A stretch of DNA of 52,693 nt from an uncultured Bacteroidales bacterium (GCA_946011725.1 CAMGBT010000009.1:1-52693); one strand, 5' to 3'; shown: positions 23,214 to 33,469, counted from the first letter of the stretch. The notes: generated by a model not told the origin, from the sequence alone. Numbers and translations: made by a program.

Positions 23214-25459
23214 GGGAGGTTGAAGTAGCCGCTGTGGCCGGTGTCGTAGGGGGCGTGGAGGGCGATGCCGAGGTCGCCGCGGACCACGAGCATGCCCATG
23301 TCGAAGCGGAGGCCGAGGCCGGTGCCGGTGGCGAGGTCGCGCAGGAAGTGTCCGGCAGTGAGGGTGCCGCCGGGGCGGGCCGGGTCGCGGTGGAGCAGCC
23401 ACACGTTGCCGGCATCGAGGAAGAGTGCGCCATACAGGGCGCCGGAGAGCTGCATGCGGTATTCTACGTTGGCTTCGAAGCGGAAGGTGCCGGTTTGGTC
23501 GAAGTAGGCGTTGGGGTCGTCGGTGGCGCGGCGGAAGGAGCCGGGACCGATGGAGCGGACGGTGAAGCCGCGCACGGAGTTGGCGCCGCCCACGTAGAAT
23601 TGCTCGGCGTAGGGCACTTGGGAGGAGTTGCCGTAGGCTTCGGCGGCGCCGACGGCCACGCGGCTGACGATGTTGTGGCCGGGCATGAGGCGGTGGTTCC
23701 ACACCACTTGGGCGTTGGCCTTGACGAACTGCGAGAAGGGCGTGCCGAACAGGTGCTTCTCACCCTTTGCCCCGGCCAATTCGTAGATGCCCCAGAACAC
23801 GTTGCCTGCCTCTTGGAGGGTGAGTTGGAAGTTGATGGCGTTGGCGGGCGAGAATTGGCGGTCGTAGGTGTAGGAGTAGATCATCTGCGGAATGAACTGA
23901 TTCTCAAAACTTTGCGCCACGGCGGGGTTTTCAGCCATCACTTCGTCGAATTCGGCGGTGGTGTTCATGAGTTTGGTATATGTGAGCTTGAGCGGGGTGA
24001 AGGAGTTCGACACGTGGCGACGCCAGCGCCAGTCGTAGCTGATGGAGGTGTTGAACTGCGCCATCTTGAAATAGTGGGGGCGGTTGAGCAGGTCGGCACC
24101 GATTTGGAAGCGGGTCCAGCTGAGCTCGCGGCGGGTGCTGCGCGGGATGAACTTGGGTGCGAGCAATCGTGGGATGGACAGGGTGGTGGTGAGGCCGGCT
24201 TCGTAGGAGTTGAAGATGCCGCGGCCGCCGCCGGTTTGCCATTCGTAGGCGCCGTTGAGGTTGATTGAGAGCTGTTCGCCGCCGCCGAAGAGGTTGTTGT
24301 GCGTAAGGCCCAACACGATGCCCGGGCCGATGTAACTATTTGATTTTGAGGCGGCATTCACTTCAATTGAAGCGGTGAGCGGGGCTTCGAAGGTGCAGTT
24401 GACGATGGGCCGCAGTGTGGGACGGGTGGCGGTGGAATCGATGGCCACGGAGATGGACACTTGGCGGAAGATACCCGTGCGCGAAAGGTAGTTTTGCGTG
24501 CGGTTCATATTGCGCACGGCGAATGTGCGCCCTTGGCGGAAGGTAACGCACTCATTGATAAGCTTTTGGCGCAGCTTAGAGGGCAGCATCTGCACCAATG
24601 TCAAATCCTCGCGCAGCTCGATGGTGTCGGGCGTTTGGTGGCCGCGGTAGCGGTTGACGGTGACGGTGGTGTGTCCGGTGATGTACTCGGTGATGGCGTA
24701 CTGCGGGATGTCGGAGTCGAGGCGCAGGCGCAAGGCCACTTCGCCCGGCACGGCCACGCTATCAGCCTGATACTTAATGTATTCGGGGCGGAAGAAGTAG
24801 TACCCGCGGTCGCGCAGCGAGTTGGTGATGCGGTTGCGCACGTAGTCGAGCGAATCGGTGGCGAACCGGTTGCCGGGTTGCAGGTATGGGTCGCGCAGGG
24901 CGATTGAGTCGATGAGGTGGATGAGCCGGGTGGTGTCGGGTGGCAGCTCCACGCGGCTGATATTGTAGGCGGGTCCGGGGTTGATGGTGTAGTACACCTT
25001 GACCTTGCGCGGATTCTTCTGATGCTCGAGCTCGCAGGAGGCGGAGGCGCGGAAGAAGCCATTGTTGGCCAACTGCTGCTCAATCATGCGCGTGCGGGCT
25101 TCGGGGCGGACGGAGGATATGAGCACGGGGTCGGTGGCAAAGGTGTTGTAGAGCCATCCGCGGAGGCCGCCCTTGTCGTTAGGCCAGTTGTTGTAGGCCC
25201 ACAGGCCCAACGGGAACGGGTATCGCCAGCCCACCAGGCTCCAGTAGTTGTTCGGCTCCACGGCCACGGCCTCCTCGATGGCGAGACGGATGTCGGCCGG
25301 CACGGCCTTGGCGCCGCGGTCGCCCTCGTAGCGTAGCGGGGCGGTGCCCACGTACAGGTAGTCGTCCTCGGGGATGCGACGGGTGGTGGAGCAGGCCGAG
25401 AGCAGCGCTGTGAGCAGCGCTACTATTATATATATGTGTAAGTTACTTTTGCGGGGCAT
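23162..25459 (-). CDS. tamL: TamL, lipidated TamA-type Omp85 outer-membrane assembly protein
   Basis: A 765-residue Omp85-family protein. I chose the ATG at 25459 because it opens a lipoprotein signal (MPRKSNLHIYIIVALLTALL, lipobox LLSAC), the mark of the Bacteroidetes TamL variant; the longer frame from 25561 lies inside tamB and has no signal. Residues ~60-400 are POTRA-like, and ~400-765 form the beta-barrel, with the Omp85 signature GGANSVRGF and a final beta strand LAFHLAIGYPF. It works with TamB in outer-membrane protein or lipid transport and insertion. It overlaps the end of tamB by 17 bp, so the two are co-transcribed and probably translationally coupled. Its 3' end is duplicated at 21531-21630. 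Confidence 0.9.
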   Translation of the reverse strand: MPRKSNLHIYIIVALLTALLSACSTTRRIPEDDYLYVGTAPLRYEGDRGAKAVPADIRLAIEEAVAVEPNNYWSLVGWRYPFPLGLWAYNNWPNDKGGLRGWLYNTFATDPVLISSVRPEARTRMIEQQLANNGFFRASASCELEHQKNPRKVKVYYTINPGPAYNISRVELPPDTTRLIHLIDSIALRDPYLQPGNRFATDSLDYVRNRITNSLRDRGYYFFRPEYIKYQADSVAVPGEVALRLRLDSDIPQYAITEYITGHTTVTVNRYRGHQTPDTIELREDLTLVQMLPSKLRQKLINECVTFRQGRTFAVRNMNRTQNYLSRTGIFRQVSISVAIDSTATRPTLRPIVNCTFEAPLTASIEVNAASKSNSYIGPGIVLGLTHNNLFGGGEQLSINLNGAYEWQTGGGRGIFNSYEAGLTTTLSIPRLLAPKFIPRSTRRELSWTRFQIGADLLNRPHYFKMAQFNTSISYDWRWRRHVSNSFTPLKLTYTKLMNTTAEFDEVMAENPAVAQSFENQFIPQMIYSYTYDRQFSPANAINFQLTLQEAGNVFWGIYELAGAKGEKHLFGTPFSQFVKANAQVVWNHRLMPGHNIVSRVAVGAAEAYGNSSQVPYAEQFYVGGANSVRGFTVRSIGPGSFRRATDDPNAYFDQTGTFRFEANVEYRMQLSGALYGALFLDAGNVWLLHRDPARPGGTLTAGHFLRDLATGTGLGLRFDMGMLVVRGDLGIALHAPYDTGHSGYFNLPSFSKSLAFHLAIGYPF

Positions 25460-28400
25460 TGGTGGAAGGAGTTTCAACGGGTTGAGGTTCAGTGTCTTGG
25501 TCTTGCTTGCTTCGCAGACCGAATAGCTGGCGGATGGAGGTGAGGCTGCGACGGTAGACAAAGCCCACGCCCGTTTTGGTGATTTCGCCTTCGAGGATAC
25601 TTTCGTAACCGGTGTGGCGGAACAGGCGCGCCATCATGGTGCGAGCCGGGTTGAGGTAGTATTCAAAGGAGATGTCCTTGATGAGATTCTGCGAGAAATT
25701 CTCGTCGGCGGAGGCGTCGGTGGCATAGTTGCCGCCCACCACGATTTTGAAGCGGTCGTTGAACAGCGACTTCGACACTTGGTAGGAGTACGACATCGAC
25801 GATAACCCTTGCTCGTTGTTGGTTTGGTCGATGCCGAAGCTCAAATCCACTCCTTGAATGGTGTTGGCCGCCCACGAGTTGATTTGCGAGGTAAGGAAGG
25901 AGTAGAGCGCGTTGCCGGAGATGCTGCCGCCGTCGGTCGATGACGATGCACCGGTGTACACGCCGTAGAGCAGCAAGTTCATAGCCTGATTGGCGCGTTG
26001 CTCGGCGCTCATGCTCTGGAGCTCGTTGGCGATGGTGATGTCGTCCAAGGTTGAGAGGTCAAACTGCACGTCCATCATGGAGAGCGTGCCGCCCACGTTG
26101 AGGCCCACGTCGAAGTTGATGGAGCGCGGCGCCGTGCCATTGGACTTGACGTTGGCCTTCATGCGGTCGGTGGCCGACAGCGCCAGCTTGGGGTTGAACA
26201 TATCGCCGGTAAAGGCTACGTAGGAGCCGTCGTTGAAGTCGAACGACTTCTCGCCTAACAGCGGCGGCGAGTAGCGGGCGAAGCCGCCGGTGATATTGAG
26301 GCGTCCGGTGAGGCGCGGGTCGGAGAACGCCGGCCACTGGAAGTCGAAGTTGCCATTGCACTGCATGCGCACGCGGTCCTTGCCGTCGGGCGAGAGGTCC
26401 ACGGTGATGGTGCTGCCGTTGTTGATATTGAGCTGTGCCATCAGGCGCATGGCCATACTGTTTTCATCCTCGGCGGCGATGGTGACGGTGGTGTCGGCAA
26501 AGGCCACAAACTCCACTAAGTCGTCCATCGACTGCGCGGCGATCACCTGCGAGGCGTCGCTCATGATGTAAGTGATGTTGGTGCCGGAGAGGATGTCGAA
26601 GCGCGAGTTGATGTCCATGAATGCGGCGTTGCCGCGCACGGTGGTGTTAGTGGAGATGAACGCCTTGCCGTAGATGTCGGCATAGCGCGGGGCACGGCTC
26701 GTGTTGCACGCTTGGAAGTTGTTGGCGGTCAGGGCCAAGTCGATGGTGGGGTTCGACATGGAGCGCAGGTCCACGGTGCCGTCGAGCGCGAGCGGTTCGC
26801 CGTTCACGCCGTAGATGCCGAAGCGGTTGAAGCGCACGATGTTGCTATCCAAGGGCACGCGCACATCGCTGATGGGGTATTCGGTGCCGACAATGGCCAA
26901 GCGCACGGCGGCGGAGTCGAACTGCAGCCAGCCGTTGAAGCGCGGATTGAGGCCGCGGCCGCCCACGTCGATGGTGCCGTTGAGGTAGCCTTTGAGCGTG
27001 GCGGTGCGCTCGGGCATGAAGGGGTTAAGGTTGGCCAATGGCAGGTGAATCATGCGCAAATCGAGACTGAGCGGCGAGGCGGCGGTGCTGTCGGCCAACA
27101 CCCCGCGCAGGGTCATGGTCTCCACGCCATCGACTTTCAGCGCCACGTCGGCATGCAGCCGGCGCAAGGTGTCGGTGGCCAAGTTGAGGCGAGTGGCCAC
27201 ATCCCCCACCCTCTGGCGGTTGTAGTAGAAGTCGGTCAGAGATAAATCGCCGCTACCGCTGAGGCTGCCGGGGCGGTGGCTTAGCCGCATATCGGCGTTG
27301 AGCGAGCCGCGCATGGGCGGCGCAAAGGGGTTGAGGTTCACCCATTCTTCCACGCGGATGTTGCGCAGATTGAGGTTGAGGTCGCCGGCTTCGGTAAACA
27401 CGTCCACGCCCGAGGCGGCGCTTTCCAAGTGGAGGTTGGCATCGAGCACCGAGGAGTCGAAATTCCAGCTGAGGTAGTTGTCGTCGTTCACCGTCCACGG
27501 CTTGTAGGCGATGGTGGGGTCGAGCGGCTCGAGGCGCATGATCAACACGCTGTCGACCAGCTCCGCGGCGGCGCCCACGTCGTAGCCTTGCTCGCCGGCG
27601 ATGTCGTGCTGCTGCAGGTGGAAGGCGGCACTGTTCTCGAAGATGTAGCCGTCGATGGATACGTTGGCCCATTGATCGAACGTACCGGGACGATTGTGCA
27701 CATCGAATTGGTAGATTAACCGCGGCCCGAACTGGTTGATTTCCAAGCGGGTAGTGTCGATGCGGAGTTCGCCGCTACGCAATCCGAGCACCTCGCCGGT
27801 GAGGTTGAACGATTCATCGTTGAGCGCGTGCAAATCGAGGCTTTGGAACGAGGCACGGCTGCCGGCGGCGATGTCGGCGATGAAGTTGTTGCTGCCGGCG
27901 GTGAGGTCGAACTGCGCCTTGGGCAGCGGGGTGAATACGTGGTCGATGTTGATGATGCGGGTGGCAAATTGTCGGTCGAACTCGGCCATAAGCGTGTCAG
28001 CCACCACCATCAGCCGCTGCAACGAGGCTTGTACGGACGCTTGCGCTTGCAAATCGCCATCGGCGAGGGTGAGCAGAGTGGTGGAATCGGTGGCTTGAAG
28101 GCGCGCGTCGACGTCGCTCAGGCGGATGGCGCTGATGGGGGTGGTGTAGTGCAGGGAGTGGAGCAACAGGCCGGCTGTGAGGTCGTTAGTGCCGGGCGTG
28201 TACTCCATTTCTGCAGCGAGGTTGGCCGAGGCGGTGGTCTCTACCTCGGCAAAACGCAGGTCGCGCAGGTCGAAGAAAGGCGCATCCAAGGCGGCACGCC
28301 AGCGGTAGGTGTCACCGGCGAGGTTGCCGTCGGCGGTGAGGGTGAATTGGGCGTTACCGTTGGTGGAACGGATGGCGGCAGCGGCTAAGCCGTCGGCGGC

Positions 28401-30158
28401 TGTGAACTCGCCGCTGATGCCGGCGTAGTCGTAGCCGCCATAGTAGGCTTGGCTGATGGCAAAGTCGGCTTGCAACGCCATGGCCGGGTCGGAGATGTCA
28501 AACCCCTGACCGTCAGCGGTAAAGGTGGCCGTCAACGGGCCTAAATCCATGCCGGGCAGGAACGTGTGCACCGGAAAGTTTTCCGCGGTCAAGGCGGCGA
28601 AGTATCGGTCGCCGGCAGCAAGTTCGCCATCGAAATTGAGGCTGCCGCCACCGCTCAGCGCGCTCAGCGAAGCGCCGATATCAGTGGGCGAGAAGTCGGC
28701 TTCGAGGGTGAATGAGGTGGCGGAGATATACACACTCGACTTACCCATCGCGCTGGCCATCAGCGGGTTAACGTTGGCGAGCAGGCCGTCAAGGCTCACG
28801 TTGCCACCCATCCGCCCGGGGCGGAAGGCGTTGGTGAGCAGGCCACGGCCGTTGAGGGTGAGCATGCCCGGCGCGGCGAAGTGCAGGCGGCCGATGTTCA
28901 GCCGCCCGGAGGTGCCGTTCACGGCCGTGGTGAGGTCGAGGCGCGAGGGGAGCACGCTCAGGTAGGGATTGAAGTCTGGGAACATTAGCTGCAAATCGGC
29001 GGTGGCCGCGTGGCCGTCCACTTTGAGTTCCAAGGGTAGATTCGGGTCGGCGGCCAAGTCGCCAAGGCCCATCATGGCGCTGACGGTCAGCGCCGTTTGG
29101 CGGTCGGTTTGGATGTTGAAACCGCTCAGGCGCAGTCCGCGCTCGTCGATGTCAAGCCGTCCGGCCGCCATCAGCGCAACGCCGCAGCGCTCCACACCGC
29201 GCAATTCCAGCGGCACGTTCACCTGCGCGGCTTGGTTGTAGAAGTCGTTGACAGCCAGGCGCATAGAGTCCACGTCGATGTAGCCGAAGTCGAGCCCGTC
29301 GGCGGGGGCGAGTCCGCGCGTGGTGTATAATGCTCGTGCGTGGTCGAAAATCGCCGACCCCAATGTCACGGTCCACGGCTTGGTGTCCGCGGCTATGGTG
29401 TCGACCCGCGCCGGCGGGGTGGCGGCCACGGTGGCCGAATCCGGCGCTATGTAAGCGATGTCGGCACCATTCACATCGAAGCGGCGCACGTTGATGGTTT
29501 GGCCGCCGAGGTCCACGGCCACATCGGCCACGTCGCCCGTGGCCATGGTCACCGCCAGCGAGTCGATGGTGGGCAGCATCCGCATCTCGTAGTGGAATCT
29601 ATCGAGGGTTAAGTGGTTTACATTCAGCATCATAGTGGACGGCTCGCTCGGTTCGGGCCGCGGCGGTGCCACCGCGGCGGTGTCGGGGTTGAGCGTCAGC
29701 GCCATGCGCCCGTCGCACAGCAACGCGCTGTCCACGGCGATGTGCAAATCGCTCAGCCGCACAGATGCCGTGCGCAAAATCGCCCGGTCGGCGCTCAGCC
29801 GCATGCACATCAGCGAGTCCTCCGCGCCCATGTCGAGGCGCAGTCCGCCCACAGCCGCCTGCCGCAGGCGCAAGTTCAGGTCGAGCACGTCGCGCGGCGC
29901 CAAGTCGGCGTCCAACTCGTTGGCATGCAGGCGCATACCGTCGGCCATAGCCAAGTCAACATCGGCTGCATGCACCCGCAACGGCCAGTCGATATCCAAC
30001 TCGCCGATGCGAATGGTCATGGTGGAATCGCTCACCAACGCACCCGCGAGCGTGGCTGCGGCTTGGCCGCCCCACGGCGAGTAAAGCGTCAGCACTACGG
30101 CCGCCACCATCGAAATCAGGCCGAATCCGACCCACAATATTGACCTAAACCATTTCAT
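25443..30158 (-). CDS. tamB: TamB, translocation and assembly module inner-membrane-anchored protein
   Basis: A 1571-residue AsmA/TamB-family protein. The ATG at 30158 gives MKWFRSILWVGFGLISMVAA, an N-terminal membrane anchor; upstream in-frame ATGs lie before the promoter. The long middle is a repetitive beta-rich region typical of the periplasm-spanning groove (repeated LDGxxD and LxLxxxxL patterns). The C-terminal ~450 residues match the TamB domain (FDLSTLDDITIANELQSMS, NLLLYGVYTG, FEYYLNPARTMMARLFRHTG). The protein bridges the inner membrane to TamL and is thought to carry lipids or help outer-membrane protein assembly. First gene of the tamB-tamL operon. Confidence 0.92.
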   Translation of the reverse strand: MKWFRSILWVGFGLISMVAAVVLTLYSPWGGQAAATLAGALVSDSTMTIRIGELDIDWPLRVHAADVDLAMADGMRLHANELDADLAPRDVLDLNLRLRQAAVGGLRLDMGAEDSLMCMRLSADRAILRTASVRLSDLHIAVDSALLCDGRMALTLNPDTAAVAPPRPEPSEPSTMMLNVNHLTLDRFHYEMRMLPTIDSLAVTMATGDVADVAVDLGGQTINVRRFDVNGADIAYIAPDSATVAATPPARVDTIAADTKPWTVTLGSAIFDHARALYTTRGLAPADGLDFGYIDVDSMRLAVNDFYNQAAQVNVPLELRGVERCGVALMAAGRLDIDERGLRLSGFNIQTDRQTALTVSAMMGLGDLAADPNLPLELKVDGHAATADLQLMFPDFNPYLSVLPSRLDLTTAVNGTSGRLNIGRLHFAAPGMLTLNGRGLLTNAFRPGRMGGNVSLDGLLANVNPLMASAMGKSSVYISATSFTLEADFSPTDIGASLSALSGGGSLNFDGELAAGDRYFAALTAENFPVHTFLPGMDLGPLTATFTADGQGFDISDPAMALQADFAISQAYYGGYDYAGISGEFTAADGLAAAAIRSTNGNAQFTLTADGNLAGDTYRWRAALDAPFFDLRDLRFAEVETTASANLAAEMEYTPGTNDLTAGLLLHSLHYTTPISAIRLSDVDARLQATDSTTLLTLADGDLQAQASVQASLQRLMVVADTLMAEFDRQFATRIINIDHVFTPLPKAQFDLTAGSNNFIADIAAGSRASFQSLDLHALNDESFNLTGEVLGLRSGELRIDTTRLEINQFGPRLIYQFDVHNRPGTFDQWANVSIDGYIFENSAAFHLQQHDIAGEQGYDVGAAAELVDSVLIMRLEPLDPTIAYKPWTVNDDNYLSWNFDSSVLDANLHLESAASGVDVFTEAGDLNLNLRNIRVEEWVNLNPFAPPMRGSLNADMRLSHRPGSLSGSGDLSLTDFYYNRQRVGDVATRLNLATDTLRRLHADVALKVDGVETMTLRGVLADSTAASPLSLDLRMIHLPLANLNPFMPERTATLKGYLNGTIDVGGRGLNPRFNGWLQFDSAAVRLAIVGTEYPISDVRVPLDSNIVRFNRFGIYGVNGEPLALDGTVDLRSMSNPTIDLALTANNFQACNTSRAPRYADIYGKAFISTNTTVRGNAAFMDINSRFDILSGTNITYIMSDASQVIAAQSMDDLVEFVAFADTTVTIAAEDENSMAMRLMAQLNINNGSTITVDLSPDGKDRVRMQCNGNFDFQWPAFSDPRLTGRLNITGGFARYSPPLLGEKSFDFNDGSYVAFTGDMFNPKLALSATDRMKANVKSNGTAPRSINFDVGLNVGGTLSMMDVQFDLSTLDDITIANELQSMSAEQRANQAMNLLLYGVYTGASSSTDGGSISGNALYSFLTSQINSWAANTIQGVDLSFGIDQTNNEQGLSSMSYSYQVSKSLFNDRFKIVVGGNYATDASADENFSQNLIKDISFEYYLNPARTMMARLFRHTGYESILEGEITKTGVGFVYRRSLTSIRQLFGLRSKQDQDTEPQPVETPSTNAPQK

Positions 30159-30182
30159 CACTCTCTTTTGCGAAATATTCTG

Positions 30183-30190
30183 CAAATATA
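30183..30190 (-). promoter_or_regulatory. -7 element for tamB
   Basis: TATATTTG on the minus strand, 24 bp upstream of the tamB start. The matching -33 is poor. The remaining 30191-30450 gap holds a 13-bp direct repeat GCGCGGGGTAAAC (30261-30273, 30279-30291) and an imperfect stem-loop at 30297-30342; I see no gene in it. Confidence 0.45.
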
Positions 30191-30450
30191 CAACATTTCC
30201 CGCAAACAAAAAGTGCTCCACCCAAAAAAAATCTTTCCAACCGCTTTTTGCCGCCACCGAGCGCGGGGTAAACTGCCGGCGCGGGGTAAACAAATAAACG
30301 AAGAACGAAGTAACGATTTGTTACGTAGAACGGTTTTCGTTTTTTTGACGTAGAACTTTATTTTATATTTCGTTGATTCGTAATTCGTTGCATTCGCTTC
30401 CCGCGGCGCGATAGTTCATTTGTTAAATCGGCCAATTTGTCGGCAAATAG

Positions 30451-30481
30451 TTGGTGGATTCAAAAAAAGTTATTACCTTTG
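30451..30481 (+). promoter_or_regulatory. Promoter for the M6-like protease
   Basis: TTG at 30451-30453, 20 bp, then TACCTTTG at 30474-30481, about 45 bp upstream of the likely start codon. Confidence 0.65.
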
Positions 30482-30529
30482 CCGACGAATGGAGTTTTCC
30501 GTCCATAACCTAACACAATGTACCCTAAT

Positions 30530-33244
30530 ATGAAGAAATTTATCTTAGCGGCCGCTATGGCGGCTGTGGCTCCCGCTTTGCTGGCTGTGCCGGCCAAGCG
30601 AGATGTAGTGCGCACTGTGGAGCAGCCCGACGGCACCACTGTGCAAGTGACCGTGGTCGGCGATGAGTTCGCTCACGTGTACCGCACCCTCGACAACCTG
30701 CCTCTAATGCTTAATCAACAAGGGTTTTACTGCTATGCAGTGACCGATGAAAGGGGCGTGGTGCTGGCATCCGACGTGCCTGCACGCGACATCTCTCTGC
30801 GCTCCGCTTCCGACCGCGCTTTCATTTCCTCAATCAATGCCGAAGCCGTGGGCCAACGCCTGTTGGAGCAGAAGTTGCAACGCTCGCCTATGCGCGCCGC
30901 CGAAAACACCTCTGTCGGCAAGGGCCTATACCATTCCGATTATCCCACCCTCGGCTCGCCCAAGTCGTTAGTAATCTTGGCGGAATTCTCCGACGTGAAA
31001 TTCAGCGTGGACAACCCGGCCGACTTCTACGACCGCTACTTCCACGGCGAAGATTTCAACGATTACAATATCCCCGGTTCGATCGACGAATACTTCCGCC
31101 TGTCGTCCAACGGCATGTTCACCCCGCAATTCGACGTGTACGGCCCGGTGACCTTACCCAATAACCAAAAATACTACGGCGCTAACGATTACAGCGGCAG
31201 CGATAGCCGCGCCCACGAATGTGTGTACGACGCTTGCATGGGCCTCGATAGCGAAATCAACTTCGCTGATTACGACACCGACGGCGACGGCGTGGTCGAC
31301 AATATCTACGTAATCTACGCCGGCCAAGGCGAATCCGACTACGGGCCGGCCTACTCTATCTGGCCTCACTCGTGGAACATTGAATACGGCCTCGGCTACC
31401 GTCCCAAACTCGATAACGTGGAACTCTCGCGCTACGGTGTGAGCAACGAGTGGGCATTCGACGCACCCGCCGGCCCCGGCACTTACGTGCACGAATTCGG
31501 CCACGTAATCGGCCTGGCCGACCACTACGACATCTACTACGGCACCCCCAACGTCCAAGGCCTCACCCCCGGTTACTGGGACATTATGGACCTCGGCTCG
31601 TACTGCGAAGACGGCATCTGCCCCCCGCTGTACACCGTGTTCGAACGCAACGCCCTCAAATGGATCGACCCCATCATCATCGATGGTCCCATGTCGGTGG
31701 AACTCCGCGATGTGGTAAACTCCAACGACGGTGCCGTAATCCTCACCAACAACGAAAACGAATTCTACACCCTCGAAAACCGTCAACAAACATCCTGGGA
31801 CCGCGCCATCCCCGGCCACGGCCTCATCATCTACCACATTTGTTATGATGAAAGCTTGTGGTCGGCCAACACGGTCAACACCACCAAGAGCAATCTCGGC
31901 GTGCAACTGGTTTCAGCATCAACCAAATACTCCGCCTCGGTGGAAAGCGTGTGGCCCACACAGTCGTTCCCCGGCACCATGAACGTGACCTCCTTCACCG
32001 ACGACACCAACCCCTCGATGAAAACCCGTGCCGGCGATCCGCTCAACCTCCCCATCACCAACATCACCGAAAGCAACGGACTGATCTTCTTCGACGTGTG
32101 CGGCGGCAACCTCTCACTCAGCGCGCCCAAGCTCAACTCCTCCAACGTCAACGCCGGAGGCTTCACCATCGCCTGGGAACCGGTGGCCGGCGCTATAGAC
32201 TACGTGGTGAGTGTGGTCGACCCCGACGGTAAAGAGCTCTACAACAGCGAAATAGCCGATACACAATTCACCGTCGACCGTCTCAAAGCCGAGACTACCT
32301 ACACCACCAAGGTGTCAGCTCGCCACGGCTCATTCCTCTCCGATGTGACCACCATCGAAGTCACCACCGGCCCGTTCGACTTCGCCCTCGCCGTGCCCGA
32401 AGTGCTCCCCGCTTCCGACATCACCGAAGACGGCTTCACCGCCCAATGGAATGCCGTGCCCGGCGCCTCCGACTACCTCATCACCGTGGTTTCCATCGTG
32501 GATAAAGAGCAGCAAACAATCTCCACCGGCTTCGGCTCCGGCAACACCGTCTCCTTCCCCGAAGGCTGGGTGTTCTCCCTCGGCTATAAGACCTGCTACG
32601 GCTCCTCTTCCAGCGGCTACTTCGGCCAAGCCGCTCCCTCACTCAAATTCAACGAGCAAGGCGCCACTCTCACCACCGCCACTTATGGCGACGACATCCT
32701 CTCACTCTCCTGCTGGATGCGCAATGCCGGCGCGTCCACCGCTAACTACGTGGAATTCACCGGCATAGATAGCAAAGGCAACTCCACCCTGCTGCTCAAA
32801 CACGGCCCAATCGTAGCAAGCGTCGGCGGCGAAACCGTCAACATCACCGACATCCCCGCCGACATCCACCAAGTTGTCATCACCTTCTTCAAAGTAGAAG
32901 GCGGCAACCTCGCCCTCGACGACGTAACCCTCACCCTCGGCGGCAAAATCGAAACCACAGTCGTAGACGAACAGGCCGTGGGCAACGTCACATCCTTCCG
33001 CGTCAACGCCCCCCAAGGTCAGTACTACTACTCCGTTGTGGCCCTTAACGCCGACGGCGCCAAATCACTCGTGAGCGACCTCGCCAACGTAGAAGTCGGC
33101 ACCCAAGGATGCATCGACATCGAAGTCGACCCCACCGCCCCGGTAGAATACTTCAACCTCCAAGGCATCCGCGTGGCCAACCCCGCCCCCGGCCAAATCT
33201 ACATCCGCCGCCAAGGCACCACCGCCACCAAAATCCGCTTCTGA
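30530..33244 (+). CDS. Secreted M6-like zinc metalloprotease with C-terminal sorting tail
   Basis: A 904-residue secreted protease. I prefer the ATG at 30530 (MKKFILAAAMAAVAPALLA signal) over 30518, which adds MYPN. A propeptide (~20-125) precedes an M6-type (immune inhibitor A-like) catalytic domain with zinc motif HEFGHVIGLADH at His321-Glu322-His325 and Asp331. An Asp-rich DYDTDGDGVVDNIY loop before it may bind calcium. Two fibronectin type III-like segments (~530-620, ~625-660) and a jelly-roll-like segment (~660-830) follow. The tail YFNLQGIRV...IYIRRQG...KIRF is shared with five other proteins here. Monocistronic, with a strong terminator at 33381. Its last codons are part of the repeat that flanks the next island. 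Confidence 0.9.
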   Translation: MKKFILAAAMAAVAPALLAVPAKRDVVRTVEQPDGTTVQVTVVGDEFAHVYRTLDNLPLMLNQQGFYCYAVTDERGVVLASDVPARDISLRSASDRAFISSINAEAVGQRLLEQKLQRSPMRAAENTSVGKGLYHSDYPTLGSPKSLVILAEFSDVKFSVDNPADFYDRYFHGEDFNDYNIPGSIDEYFRLSSNGMFTPQFDVYGPVTLPNNQKYYGANDYSGSDSRAHECVYDACMGLDSEINFADYDTDGDGVVDNIYVIYAGQGESDYGPAYSIWPHSWNIEYGLGYRPKLDNVELSRYGVSNEWAFDAPAGPGTYVHEFGHVIGLADHYDIYYGTPNVQGLTPGYWDIMDLGSYCEDGICPPLYTVFERNALKWIDPIIIDGPMSVELRDVVNSNDGAVILTNNENEFYTLENRQQTSWDRAIPGHGLIIYHICYDESLWSANTVNTTKSNLGVQLVSASTKYSASVESVWPTQSFPGTMNVTSFTDDTNPSMKTRAGDPLNLPITNITESNGLIFFDVCGGNLSLSAPKLNSSNVNAGGFTIAWEPVAGAIDYVVSVVDPDGKELYNSEIADTQFTVDRLKAETTYTTKVSARHGSFLSDVTTIEVTTGPFDFALAVPEVLPASDITEDGFTAQWNAVPGASDYLITVVSIVDKEQQTISTGFGSGNTVSFPEGWVFSLGYKTCYGSSSSGYFGQAAPSLKFNEQGATLTTATYGDDILSLSCWMRNAGASTANYVEFTGIDSKGNSTLLLKHGPIVASVGGETVNITDIPADIHQVVITFFKVEGGNLALDDVTLTLGGKIETTVVDEQAVGNVTSFRVNAPQGQYYYSVVALNADGAKSLVSDLANVEVGTQGCIDIEVDPTAPVEYFNLQGIRVANPAPGQIYIRRQGTTATKIRF

Positions 33245-33469
33245 ATAGTGGAGAGCGGAGTGTGGAGAGCGGAGAGGCAAGAGGTAAGAGGTAAGAGGTA
33301 AGAGTACCCCACTTCTCTACCTCCTCTCTACCAATCTCTACCACTTCTCTACCACTTCTCTACCTCCTCTCTCGACAGACAAAAACGCCCCGACCACCAC
33401 GGCCGGGGCGTTTTTTTACCCCAAAATTGAAAATCTTGGGAATTTACTATTGAAAATCTTGGGAATTTT
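33215..33469. repeat. Long direct repeat copy I at the island's left edge
   Basis: Starts in the last codons of the M6-like protease and runs through a purine/pyrimidine-rich tract, a terminator and a doubled CTTGGG element. It matches 39587-39787 in the same order. This copy has extra units of AAGAGGT and CTCTACC, so the tract length varies between copies. Confidence 0.88.
33381..33417 (+). terminator. Rho-independent terminator of the M6-like protease gene
   Basis: A 12-bp stem AAAAACGCCCCG/CGGGGCGTTTTT and a T7 run. The A-run on the other side makes it potentially bidirectional. A near copy is at 39700-39736. Confidence 0.88.

Noticed and set aside
23000-24268. 422-residue open frame opposite tamL
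   Set aside because: It overlaps abiEi and tamL on the other strand and its translation is repetitive Val/Glu/Gly/Ala without domains.
30297-30342. Stem-loop followed by a T-run upstream of the M6-like protease
   Set aside because: The stem is imperfect and the position between two divergent promoters makes a terminator illogical; I do not call a riboswitch or RNA gene here.
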